Shown piece after piece: positions 9,063 through 16,611 of a stretch of DNA of 64,000 nucleotides. A program made the translations under genes and the position numbers. The stretch covers positions 4,154,001 through 4,218,000 of the forward strand of contig NZ_CP092497.1 in assembly GCF_022479115.1 (NCBI RefSeq). Reading direction: 5' to 3'. Position 1 is the stretch's first letter, and each line of letters opens with the position of its first letter. A model generated the notes under the pieces. The model saw nothing but the letters and a program-made list of their open reading frames with translations. It was not told the DNA's origin and searched no databases. This stretch comes from Amycolatopsis sp. EV170708-02-1. GTDB lineage: Bacteria > Actinomycetota > Actinomycetes > Mycobacteriales > Pseudonocardiaceae.

Positions 9063-9090
9063 CCGGGTTCGAGTCCCGGCATGGCGACCA
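9063..9090 (+). other. tRNA 3'-end-like fragment (T arm plus CCA)
   Basis: CCGGG-TTCGAGT-CCCGG (9063-9079) forms a perfect five-base-pair T stem with a consensus TTCRA-type loop. It is followed by seven bases CATGGCG, a discriminator A and an encoded CCA at 9088-9090, then a TCTTTTCG run as seen after real tRNA genes. I could not find the matching 5' acceptor strand, D arm or anticodon arm within normal distance. I read it as a tRNA 3' remnant, perhaps an attachment-site copy left by an integrating element, not as a functional tRNA. Confidence 0.45.
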
Positions 9091-9278
9091 TCTTTTCGTG
9101 CGTCGTGCGATTTCCGTGGCCGGTCGGTGTGTTGTGCGCGTGGATCACCATTGACTCCGCCGGCTCACTCAATCCTCTGTGTCCTCCGGCAATAGCAGTC
9201 TCTGGGATGGACGTTGCCCTGAAAGAAAATTCTCGTGGCCCGAAAGGGCTGTTTCGTCGCGCGCACTTTCAGTCCATG

Positions 9279-9297
9279 TTAGGTGAGGCTAATCTAA
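9279..9297 (+). promoter_or_regulatory. DtxR/IdeR/DmdR-type iron box
   Basis: TTAGGTGAGGCTAATCTAA matches the established 19-base actinobacterial iron box (TTAGGTTAGGCTAACCTAA) at 17 positions and keeps its dyad symmetry. It overlaps a possible -10 (TAATCT at 9290-9295) with a weak -35 seventeen bases further upstream. Fe-loaded DtxR-family repressor bound here would block transcription of the metallophore operon starting at 9508. Confidence 0.85.
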
Positions 9298-9406
9298 AGG
9301 TGACACTGGGGAACAGGTCGCGCGCGGATGGGTTCGGAAGCGCAAATCCTTGGTGTGCAAGGACATTCTGCGCGGGCTTGGGCGCCTGCCGAGTTGGAGG
9401 TGTTCA

Positions 9407-9435
9407 TTGCCACACTTAGTGAAAGTGACTATCAA
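9407..9435 (+). promoter_or_regulatory. candidate promoter proximal to metallophore operon
   Basis: TTGCCA (9407-9412) and TATCAA (9430-9435) are separated by 17 bases, giving each hexamer four of six matches to the sigma-70-type consensus. The predicted start lies about 65 bases before the ATG at 9508. The -10 overlaps the Zur-like palindrome at 9420-9434. Confidence 0.4.
9420..9434 (+). promoter_or_regulatory. Zur-box-like palindrome
   Basis: TGAAAGTGACTATCA is an imperfect seven-base-arm palindrome. It agrees at 12 of 15 positions with the TGAAAATGATTTTCA-type zinc box that Zur recognises in actinobacteria. Its position over the proximal -10 suits a repressor. The match is weaker than that of the iron box, and no zur gene lies in the window. 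Confidence 0.35.
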
Positions 9436-9507
9436 TTCCAATAAGGTGGCGATACGTTCACTCCTGAGACTCACCGCTGTGCGCGACCCGAGAGGAGGGC
9501 TTGTGTC

Positions 9508-10263
9508 ATGAGTGTGTGGACTCATTGGCTGCGTTGCCGTGTACCCCGGCCGGCGGCCGAGGCGCGTTTGGTGTTACTGCCGCACGCAGGGGGTGCGGCG
9601 AGTTTCTATGGCGCTTGGGCGGCCGCCATGTCGCCCGTCTTGGAAGTCGTGACAGTGCAATACCCCGGTCGGGAAGATCGGCTGGCCGAACCCTTCACGA
9701 CGGGAATGGGCGCTCTCGCCGAAGATGTCGCCTCGGCATTGGTCGCGCAGGACGATCGGCCGACTGTCCTTTTCGGACATAGTCTTGGTGCGCTTGTCGC
9801 CTATGAGGTCGCCCGGATCCTGGAGTTCCGTCATTGCGTGACCCCCGCACGTCTGGTGGTGTCCGGACGGCGAGCACCATCGGATTCACCGGGCGGGGTG
9901 GTGCACTTGATGCCTGACGACGCCGTGATCAAGGAATTGATCGAGCTCGGCGGAACGAACGGGGACCTCCTGGCCGACCAGGACGCGCGATCGGTCTTCC
10001 TGCCCGCGATCCGTGAGGATTTCCGACTCGCCGAGACGTACCGGCACCTGCCTGGTATGGAGCCCAGTTGCCCCATCACTTCGGTGATCGGAAGCGAAGA
10101 CACCGAGGTGAGCACCGTGCAGGCGGAGCGCTGGGCCGACCACTCCACCGGGCCGTTCGACCTGAACATCCTGCCCGGAGGGCATTTCTATCTCTTGGAG
10201 CAGGCCGAGGCCGTGTTTGACATCCTCGCCCGGCCCATTCCCGCGAAGAGGGGCGACCAGTGA
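9508..10263 (+). CDS. type II thioesterase of the NRPS line
   Basis: Alpha/beta-hydrolase of 251 residues of the external editing thioesterase family, which clears mis-primed or stalled acyl groups from carrier domains. It has the N-terminal LVLLPHAGGAASFYG oxyanion motif, the nucleophile in GHSLGAL (about S92) and the catalytic histidine in GGHFYLL. It starts at ATG 9508 with GGAGGG about eight bases upstream, and is the first gene of the metallophore operon behind the iron box. The salicylate synthase start overlaps its stop by GTGA. Equivalent genes accompany the yersiniabactin and pyochelin systems. Confidence 0.92.
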   Translation: MSVWTHWLRCRVPRPAAEARLVLLPHAGGAASFYGAWAAAMSPVLEVVTVQYPGREDRLAEPFTTGMGALAEDVASALVAQDDRPTVLFGHSLGALVAYEVARILEFRHCVTPARLVVSGRRAPSDSPGGVVHLMPDDAVIKELIELGGTNGDLLADQDARSVFLPAIREDFRLAETYRHLPGMEPSCPITSVIGSEDTEVSTVQAERWADHSTGPFDLNILPGGHFYLLEQAEAVFDILARPIPAKRGDQ

Positions 10264-11597
10264 CAGTCGAACGTCGGATTTCGTTCGAGTCGGACGGCGT
10301 GGAGGTCGCGGCCGCGCTGGCCGCCGGCTCGGTCGAGCCACACGTGGTCTACGAGGGCAAGGATTCGGTGTGCTGGGCCGAGGGGGAGTTCGCGGTCGTC
10401 AGCGTGCGTGGATCGGGCGCGACTTTGATCGAGGACGGTAAGCGGACCGATTTCCCCCTGCGGCAGCCGCAGGCTGCCCTGGCCGAGGTTCTCGGCGCCA
10501 TCGCGATGCCGGAGTGGCGGGCTTACGGTTGGATCAGTTTCGAATGGAGTCACCTGTTGCACGGCGGTGTTCCGTCCGAGAGCGGCGGGCCGCTGGTCTA
10601 TTTGGCCGTTCCGCGACGCGAGATCCGGTTCGTGGACGGTGCGGCTACGTTGCGGGCGGCGAATGAGTCCGAATTGGACGATCTGGATGCCAGGCTTTCC
10701 CGGGCGGTCGCGGCGTCGGGAACGACGACGGCACCGGATCTGGTGATGATCGACGAACGCGAAGATCTGTCCGGGTATAGGGAGGCGGTGGCGCAAGCCG
10801 TGTCCGAGATCCGGGCAGGTTCACTGGACAAGGTGATCCTGTCCCGGGTCGTGCCGGTCGAGGAGGATCTCGACTTTCCCGCGACCTACGTGGCCGGTCG
10901 CAAGGGGAACGCTCCCGCGAGGTCTTTCCTGCTCCGCCTTGGCGGTTGGGAGGCGGCCGGATTCAGCCCGGAGATCGTCGCGGCGGTCGGCGCGGAAGGT
11001 GCGGTCAGGACTCAGCCGCTGGCGGGGACGCGGGCGTTCGATGGTGACTCGGTGCTCGACGTAGCACGTCGCGAGGAGTTGTACCGCGACGCCAAGGAGG
11101 TTTTCGAGCACGCCATCTCCGTTCGGCTCGCCGCGATGGAGATGGCAGGAGTGTGCGCGCCGGGAACGGTGCACGTCGCTGATTTCATGTCGGTCAAGGA
11201 ACGGGGGAGCGTGCAGCACCTCGCTTCGGACGTGGCGGGCACGCTGATGGGTGACCGAACGGCGTGGGACGCGCTGGGCGCGCTGTTCCCGGCTGTCACC
11301 GCGTCGGGAATCCCGAAAGCGTCGGCCTGCGAGGCCATCGGACGTATCGAGCCCAGCGGTCGCGGCCTCTACAGCGGCGCCGTGCTGACCATCGACTCTG
11401 CTGGGGAGCTGGATGCCGCTCTCGTGCTCCGCAGCGTTTTCCGCCGCGACGGACGCACGTGGTTGCGCGCGGGCGCGGGGATCGTGGCCGACTCCACTCC
11501 GAACCGGGAGTTCGAAGAGACGGTGGAAAAGTTGCGTAGCGTGTCGCGGTTCCTCGTGCCGTCCGCTCCCGCGCTCACCGCGGCGGCTGCGCGATGA
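10260..11597 (+). CDS. salicylate synthase (MbtI/Irp9-type)
   Basis: Converts chorismate to salicylate through isochorismate in one enzyme. The 445-residue chorismate-binding protein shows the family blocks KVILSRVVPV, GFSPEIVAAVG, QPLAGTRAF, VKERGSVQHLAS, TASGIPKASACEAI, GLYSGAV and AGAGIVADSTPNREFEET. No separate isochorismate-pyruvate lyase is present or needed. It is GTG-started and overlaps the thioesterase by four bases. Together with the salicyl-AMP ligase at 33228 and the N-terminal ArCP of NRPS-1 it supplies the aryl cap, a phenolate iron ligand. Confidence 0.93.
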   Translation: MTVERRISFESDGVEVAAALAAGSVEPHVVYEGKDSVCWAEGEFAVVSVRGSGATLIEDGKRTDFPLRQPQAALAEVLGAIAMPEWRAYGWISFEWSHLLHGGVPSESGGPLVYLAVPRREIRFVDGAATLRAANESELDDLDARLSRAVAASGTTTAPDLVMIDEREDLSGYREAVAQAVSEIRAGSLDKVILSRVVPVEEDLDFPATYVAGRKGNAPARSFLLRLGGWEAAGFSPEIVAAVGAEGAVRTQPLAGTRAFDGDSVLDVARREELYRDAKEVFEHAISVRLAAMEMAGVCAPGTVHVADFMSVKERGSVQHLASDVAGTLMGDRTAWDALGALFPAVTASGIPKASACEAIGRIEPSGRGLYSGAVLTIDSAGELDAALVLRSVFRRDGRTWLRAGAGIVADSTPNREFEETVEKLRSVSRFLVPSAPALTAAAAR

Positions 11598-12664
11598 CCC
11601 GAGTCGTGGTGGCGGGCACGGCGTTCGGACGGATCTACCTCGACGCGGTGGCCGGGAGTCCCGACTTCACCCTCGCGGGGGTGCTGGCCAGGGGAGGCGA
11701 CTACTCGCGAGCATGTGCGGCGCGCTACGGGGTTCCGCTGTTCGAGTCCGTCGACGAGGTTCCCGACGACGTGGACGTCGCTTGCGTGGTCGTCCGGTCC
11801 GGCGCCCTCGGCGGACCCGGAACCGAGCTCGCGCAAGCGTTCCTGCGGCGGGGCGTGCACGTCCTGCAGGAACATCCGGTACACAGCGGCGAGATCTCGG
11901 ACAACATCCGGGTCGCACGGGCGGGACGCGCGGCGTATGCGGTCAACACGCTGTACCCGAACCTCCGGCCGGTACGGCGGTTCCTGGCCGCCGTCGAAGT
12001 GCTGCGGAGCCGGCAACGGCTCGGCTTCATCGACGCCGCCTGCAACAGCCAGGTCGCCTACCCCCTGCTGGACGTTCTCGGCCGGATGACCGGTGGCCTA
12101 CGCCCGTGGGCTTTCGGCGAGGTGCACCGCGGGGACCGGCACCCCTTCTCGAGCCTGCACGCCGAAATCGGCGGCGTTCCGGTCACGCTGAGGGTGCAGA
12201 ACCAGGTTCACCCCGGAGACCCGGACAACCATTCGTACCTGCTGCACCGGATCTCCGTGGGTTGTGAGGGCGGCGTGCTGACCCTGGCCGACACCCACGG
12301 CCCGGTGCTGTGGAACCCGCGCCTGCACTCACCCCGGGACGAAACCGGGCGGCTCGTGATGGCCGGACCGGGTACCGAACGCCTGGACGTGCCGAGCACT
12401 GTCGTTCTCGGCGACGAACGACCCGGTACCTACCACCAGGTGTTCGCGGAGCTGTGGCCCGATGCCGTTTCGGAGAGTCTGCGGGTGTTGCGGCGGGACG
12501 CGGCCGACCGGAACCGGCGGACGGCGGCGGGGCAGTGGGCGCTGGGCGTTTCCCGGATGTGGAGCGATCTCACCGCTCGCATCGGGATGCCCGAACTGGT
12601 GGAGCCGCCGGAGCCCGAACCGATTCCGCTCGCCGATCTGGTCGCCATGAAGGAGATCGCGTGA
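11594..12664 (+). CDS. thiazolinyl imide reductase (Irp3/PchG-like)
   Basis: NADPH-dependent reductase that converts a carrier-bound thiazoline to a thiazolidine in yersiniabactin and pyochelin assembly. The 356-residue protein begins with a compact nucleotide-binding segment (VVVAGTAFGRIYL) and has the family block GVHVLQEHPVH near residue 95 and a Gfo/Idh-like C-terminal half. It overlaps its neighbours by ATGA and GTGA. Its presence implies that at least one of the three heterocycles is reduced. In known systems this is the second thiazoline, and here the target is undetermined. Confidence 0.9.
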   Translation: MTRVVVAGTAFGRIYLDAVAGSPDFTLAGVLARGGDYSRACAARYGVPLFESVDEVPDDVDVACVVVRSGALGGPGTELAQAFLRRGVHVLQEHPVHSGEISDNIRVARAGRAAYAVNTLYPNLRPVRRFLAAVEVLRSRQRLGFIDAACNSQVAYPLLDVLGRMTGGLRPWAFGEVHRGDRHPFSSLHAEIGGVPVTLRVQNQVHPGDPDNHSYLLHRISVGCEGGVLTLADTHGPVLWNPRLHSPRDETGRLVMAGPGTERLDVPSTVVLGDERPGTYHQVFAELWPDAVSESLRVLRRDAADRNRRTAAGQWALGVSRMWSDLTARIGMPELVEPPEPEPIPLADLVAMKEIA

Positions 12665-13308
12665 AGTGCAGCCACATTCTGCTCAAGGTCGACGATCTGC
12701 ATGAGGCGGTCGGAGACTTCCGGGAGCTCGGATTCACCGTCGACTACGCCTCCGAGGAGCGCAAGGCACGGCACGCCCATATCTGGTTCCGCTCTGGACC
12801 GATCCTCGAGCTGGTCACCACGCCGCCGGGGGCGTCGCTGATGACTTTGCCACTGAACCTGATGTTCGGTCGTGGCGCCGGCCGGCGAATGACCCGCTGG
12901 GCCCGCGCCGCCGAAGGATTCTGCGACGCGGCCGTGCTCGCCGGTCGCCACGAACTCAGGCGCGTCGGACGGGTCGTGGACTGGAAGCGCACCAAACGTG
13001 ATGGCTCCACGGCCAAGTTCGCCTTCACCTACCCCCGTCATGACCGGATCCCCTTCCTGGTCACTCCCTATGACCCGCCACAACATCCGCCGGACGTGGT
13101 GCACGTCAATGGTGCCCGGGGGGTGAGCCGCGTCGTCGTGGACGTCGCTCCCGCCGACCGGGCCGAGTTCGACCGGATCGCCGGCGACGATGGGGATTTC
13201 GAACTCCGCGACGCGGAAGTGACCGCGATTCGCGCGGTAGGCCTCGCCGGAGTGGCGAGAGCGCTCGACCCCGATCTGTCGCATGGCGCCGTCTTTCTGC
13301 CTCATTGA
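12661..13308 (+). CDS. VOC/glyoxalase-fold protein
   Basis: A protein of 215 residues whose N-terminal half (KCSHILLKVDDLHEAVGDF, then GFTVDY and HAHIWFRSGPILELV) matches the vicinal-oxygen-chelate fold. The C-terminal half repeats the pattern weakly (VNGARGVSRVVVDVAP). VOC proteins include metal-dependent isomerases and dioxygenases and drug-binding resistance proteins. No obvious His/Glu metal triad is complete by eye. It is GTG-started, overlaps the imide reductase gene and precedes the importer genes by 20 bases. A role in binding or self-protection against the metallophore, or in tailoring, is only an inference. Confidence 0.7.
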   Translation: MKCSHILLKVDDLHEAVGDFRELGFTVDYASEERKARHAHIWFRSGPILELVTTPPGASLMTLPLNLMFGRGAGRRMTRWARAAEGFCDAAVLAGRHELRRVGRVVDWKRTKRDGSTAKFAFTYPRHDRIPFLVTPYDPPQHPPDVVHVNGARGVSRVVVDVAPADRAEFDRIAGDDGDFELRDAEVTAIRAVGLAGVARALDPDLSHGAVFLPH

Positions 13309-13328
13309 CCCACACGGAGGAAATCCCC

Positions 13329-14882
13329 ATGTCCATCAACCGTCGTGTCCTGTTCCGGACGGCCGGGCTCGCGGCGGGCGCGGCAGGCGCCGGGGCGCTG
13401 CTCAACGCCTGCGGTGCGCCCACACCCGCGTCCGGACCGGTGGAGAACACCGGTCCCGTCGTAGCCCGGCAAGGAGGTGCCCTGCGCGCGGTCTTCACCG
13501 GCGGCGGGGCAGCCGAAAGCCTCGACCCGTTCGGCAGCGGCTCGCCCGCGGATTTCGTCCGTGGCGACGTCGTGTTCGATTCGCTGTTCACGTTGAGAGA
13601 AGGCGAGGCGGTGCCCGCCTTGGCCGACGAGGTGAGGGTCGATCCGGGTGCTACCTCATTCGTGGTGAAGCTGCGTGAGGGGGTGCAGTGGCACGACGGT
13701 TCGTCGTTCACCGCCGCCGACGTCGTGTACAGCTTCCGCTTCATGAGCTCTCCGGAGCGTGCCTACCCCAGCCAGCTCTCGGCGTACTTCGATTTCGACA
13801 ATGTCCAAATCCGCGACTCGCTCACCCTCGTGGTGCCCACTCGGCAGCCGGTAGGCGATCCGGCTCTGTTCTTGGCCGCGTTCCCCGGCAAGATGGTGAA
13901 GAACGGGGCCAGGTTCAGCGGCTCCACCGCGGTCGGCACCGGCGCGTACCAGATCGCGGCATTCGAGGCCGGCCGCGAGTCGCGCCTCAAACGGTTCGAC
14001 GGTCACTGGGCGGGCAAGGCCCCGGCGGACGAACTTGTATTGCTGAGCCTGGCCGACCCGCAGGCCAAGGTGAACGCGGTCGTCACCGGCCAGGCCGACT
14101 ACGCGGGCGACATCCCTTTCACCACAGGCAGGGCCGGTGTTCCCGGTAACGACTTCGAAGTCCGTACCGCGGGAGAGCGGAACCGGACGGCTTACGGCTG
14201 GATCCTCAACACGACCATCAAACCGTTCGACGATCCGCGGGCCCGCAAAGCGGTGAGGTTGGCCATCGCCCGGCAAGAGCTGGTGAACGCCGTCCTGCTG
14301 GGTTACGGGACACCTGGAAACGATCTGTTATGCGCAGGGGCCAAGTACTTCCTGTCACGTGCGCCGCTGGCTCGTGATGTCGACCAGGCCAGGAGGCTGG
14401 TCAAGGAATCAGGCGCGGACGCGGCGGAGATCGTGTTCCGCACCGCGGAGTGGGAAATCGGCTACAACGCGTCCACCCAGTTGCTCGCCGAGCAGCTCAA
14501 GGAGATCGGGCTGAAGGTCCGTGCGCAAGTCGTGAGCCCGCCGGAGTTCTTCGAGCCGAACGCGGTCGCGGCGGCCAACGCGGTCACGTTTTCCACCGGC
14601 GCGGTCCCGCTGGCGGTGATGTACGGCAGGCTCGGCGCCACGCCACCGCTCGCCCTGAAGGACAGCGAGTTCGCCGCCGCGTTCGGCAAAGCCATCGGCA
14701 GCGCGGACCAAGCCGGGCGGGCCAAGGCATGGGGCGCGGTCCAAGAAGTCATGTTCGACCGGGGCAACACCGTGGTCTGGGGTCAGGCCGACGTACTGAG
14801 CCTCGCGCGCAAGACCGTGGCGGGGATCGAGGTCCGTGATCAGGCCAAGTACCCGTACCTGGGCAAGGCCGGGCTTGCGTGA
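13329..14882 (+). CDS. ABC importer substrate-binding lipoprotein (Opp/Nik family)
   Basis: Extracytoplasmic binding protein of 517 residues, SBP family 5 (peptide/nickel). The signal peptide carries paired arginines (SINRRVLF) and a lipobox LNAC near residue 33, so it should be exported and lipid-anchored. Family landmarks include SLDPFGSGS, DEVRVDPGATSFVVKLREG (quoted for position about 105) and VGTGAYQIAAFE. It is followed by two permeases and a double ATPase in coupled order, giving a complete importer. Opp/Nik-type importers take up metal-metallophore complexes in the staphylopine (Cnt) system, so uptake of the product or its metal complex is the likeliest role here. Confidence 0.88.
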   Translation: MSINRRVLFRTAGLAAGAAGAGALLNACGAPTPASGPVENTGPVVARQGGALRAVFTGGGAAESLDPFGSGSPADFVRGDVVFDSLFTLREGEAVPALADEVRVDPGATSFVVKLREGVQWHDGSSFTAADVVYSFRFMSSPERAYPSQLSAYFDFDNVQIRDSLTLVVPTRQPVGDPALFLAAFPGKMVKNGARFSGSTAVGTGAYQIAAFEAGRESRLKRFDGHWAGKAPADELVLLSLADPQAKVNAVVTGQADYAGDIPFTTGRAGVPGNDFEVRTAGERNRTAYGWILNTTIKPFDDPRARKAVRLAIARQELVNAVLLGYGTPGNDLLCAGAKYFLSRAPLARDVDQARRLVKESGADAAEIVFRTAEWEIGYNASTQLLAEQLKEIGLKVRAQVVSPPEFFEPNAVAAANAVTFSTGAVPLAVMYGRLGATPPLALKDSEFAAAFGKAIGSADQAGRAKAWGAVQEVMFDRGNTVVWGQADVLSLARKTVAGIEVRDQAKYPYLGKAGLA

Positions 14883-15826
14883 TCCGTTCCTTGCCGCGAC
14901 GGCTCTCGTCCGGCGTCGTCCTGTTGGCGCTGCTGACTTTCGTCGTCTACGTCGGGGTCGATCTGCTGCCCGGTGATCCGGTCACCAGCAGGCTCGGCCC
15001 GAGCACTCCGCCCACGCGGATCGCCGAACTCCGGCACCATCTCGGTCTCGACCGTCCTGTGCTCACTCGCTACGGCGAGTGGGTCGCGGGCCTGTTCCGT
15101 GGTGAACTGGGCACTTCGGCGGCCGGACGTCCGGTCGTGGAAATGCTCTCCGATCGGGTCGGTAACTCGGCTCTCCTCGCCGCGATCGCGATGCTTCTGC
15201 TCGCTCCGCTGTCGCTCGCGTTCGGACTTTGGGCGGCGTGGCGACGAGGCCGGGCGGCCGACAGGCTCGTGTCGGCTGGAGCGCTCCTGGTGGTGTCGGT
15301 GCCGGAGTTCGTCGTGGCAGGCGCGCTGGTGCTGTTGTTCGCGGTGAGCCTGAGGATGTTTCCCGCGGTGTCGCTGCTGCCGATCGATGCCGGGCCGCTG
15401 GCACATCCCGAAATACTCGTGCTGCCCGTGCTCAGCCTGCTGCTGGCGGGACTTGCCTACGCGGTGCGGGTCATCCGCGCGTCGGCGTCTACCGCGCTGG
15501 AGAGCTCACATGTGGAGTTCCTGCGACTCGGCGGCGCGCCCGGCACGACGGTGTTCCGTCGTGCCGTCGTCCCGGCGGTCCTGCCTGTCGCGGTGCAGGT
15601 TTGGCTGGTGACCGGGGTCGCCTTCGTCGGAGGGGCGGTGCTGGTGGAGAAGGTGTTCGGTTACCCCGGCATCGGGGAGTTGCTGGTCACGTCCGTCCAG
15701 TCCGGGGATCTTCCGGTGGTTCAGGCCCTCGTGCTGATCCTCGGCGCGGCGATGCTGGCGGCCCTCATACTCGCTGACCTCTCCGTGGTACTGCTGACGC
15801 CGAGGCTGCGGACGGGCGCCCTGTGA
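14879..15826 (+). CDS. ABC importer permease (DppB/NikB-type)
   Basis: Inner-membrane permease of 315 residues with the expected N-terminal membrane segment, a large loop containing LGPSTPPTRIAELRHHLGLDRP, five further hydrophobic segments and a cytoplasmic EAA-like loop (ASTALESSHVEFLRLGGAPG) that contacts the ATPase. It starts at GTG and overlaps both neighbours by four bases. With the permease at 15823 it forms the channel of the Opp/Nik-type importer whose binding protein precedes it. Confidence 0.9.
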   Translation: MIRSLPRRLSSGVVLLALLTFVVYVGVDLLPGDPVTSRLGPSTPPTRIAELRHHLGLDRPVLTRYGEWVAGLFRGELGTSAAGRPVVEMLSDRVGNSALLAAIAMLLLAPLSLAFGLWAAWRRGRAADRLVSAGALLVVSVPEFVVAGALVLLFAVSLRMFPAVSLLPIDAGPLAHPEILVLPVLSLLLAGLAYAVRVIRASASTALESSHVEFLRLGGAPGTTVFRRAVVPAVLPVAVQVWLVTGVAFVGGAVLVEKVFGYPGIGELLVTSVQSGDLPVVQALVLILGAAMLAALILADLSVVLLTPRLRTGAL

Positions 15827-16611
15827 CCAGGCTCAAAGGGATCGTGTTCGGCCTCGCCGTGCTGGCCGTCCTTTTCGGACCGCTCGTGGCGCCGTACTCG
15901 CCGACAGCGCCGGTCGGTCCGCCGTTCTCTCCACCGGGCGCGGCGGGATTGCTCGGTACCGACCAGCTTGGGCGGGATGTCTTCTCCCGGCTTCTCCATG
16001 GCGGCAGGCCGATGCTGCTCACCAGCGCGCTCGCCGCGCTGATCGGTTCGGCGGCAGGGGTGGCCGTCGGACTGTTCGTCGCGCTCGCCGCGCCCGGCAG
16101 ACGCTGGGTGGAAGCGGTCGTCGCGCGCCCGCTGGACCTGCTCGCCGCCGTTCCGCCGATCCTGGTGCTGCTGCTGGTGCTCACGGCACTGCCGAACCGG
16201 GCGGGGATCGTGATGGCGGTCGCGCTTTCGAGTGTCCCGCTCTCGGCCCGGATCACCAGGGCAGCGGGGGAACAGGTGACCGGCCGCGCCCATGTCGAAG
16301 TGGCGATCGCCCGTGGCGAGAGCTGGACGTGGCTGGTGGGACGCGAGGTGCTGCCCTTGGTGGCGGGCACCGTCTTGGCCGACTTCGGCATCCGCTTCGT
16401 CACGGCCGTCCACCTGGTCGCCGCGGCGGGCTTTCTCGGACTCGGCACTTCGGCTTCGGATTGGGGACTGCTGATCGTGGAAGCGCTGCCGGGAGCGGCT
16501 TTGCAGCCGTGGGCGTTGCTGGCCCCAGTGGCAGGCATCGCGCTCGTCGCGGTGACGGCCAACCTCGCTTCCGACGGGCTGGCTCGTCGCTCGAGGGGGG
16601 TGCTCGGATGA
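15823..16611 (+). CDS. ABC importer permease (DppC/NikC-type)
   Basis: Second permease, 262 residues. It has the DppC hallmark LLGTDQLGRDVFSRLLHGGR near residue 45, five to six membrane segments and an EAA-like loop (ITRAAGEQVTGRAHVEVA). It is slightly shorter than typical DppC because the N-terminal extension is reduced. GTG start, overlapping the preceding permease and the following ATPase gene. Partner of the permease at 14879. Confidence 0.9.
   Translation: MTRLKGIVFGLAVLAVLFGPLVAPYSPTAPVGPPFSPPGAAGLLGTDQLGRDVFSRLLHGGRPMLLTSALAALIGSAAGVAVGLFVALAAPGRRWVEAVVARPLDLLAAVPPILVLLLVLTALPNRAGIVMAVALSSVPLSARITRAAGEQVTGRAHVEVAIARGESWTWLVGREVLPLVAGTVLADFGIRFVTAVHLVAAAGFLGLGTSASDWGLLIVEALPGAALQPWALLAPVAGIALVAVTANLASDGLARRSRGVLG

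Larger units (their letters stand above)
8434..9278. other. gene-free, structure-rich intergenic stretch
   Basis: No convincing protein gene lies here. The stretch contains two long inverted repeats (8839-8886 and 8991-9043) and a tRNA-like 3' end (9063-9090). The iron box of the metallophore operon begins immediately after it. An open frame crossing 8901-9419 runs through these structures and has no domain, so it is not called. Confidence 0.55.

Noticed and set aside
8960..9090. A complete tRNA (including selenocysteine-type) ending at 9090
   Set aside because: Only the T arm and 3' acceptor strand are convincing. The best 5' partner is 131 bases away with a mismatch, and no anticodon arm folds.
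8901..9419. Plus-strand open frame of 172 codons before the metallophore operon
   Set aside because: It runs through two hairpins, the tRNA-like segment and the iron box, has shadow-like composition and no domain or good ribosome site.
8434..9507. T-box or other riboswitch in the long leader
   Set aside because: No T-box AGGGTGGNACCGCG-type core or known riboswitch core seen; iron box and palindromes explain regulation more simply.
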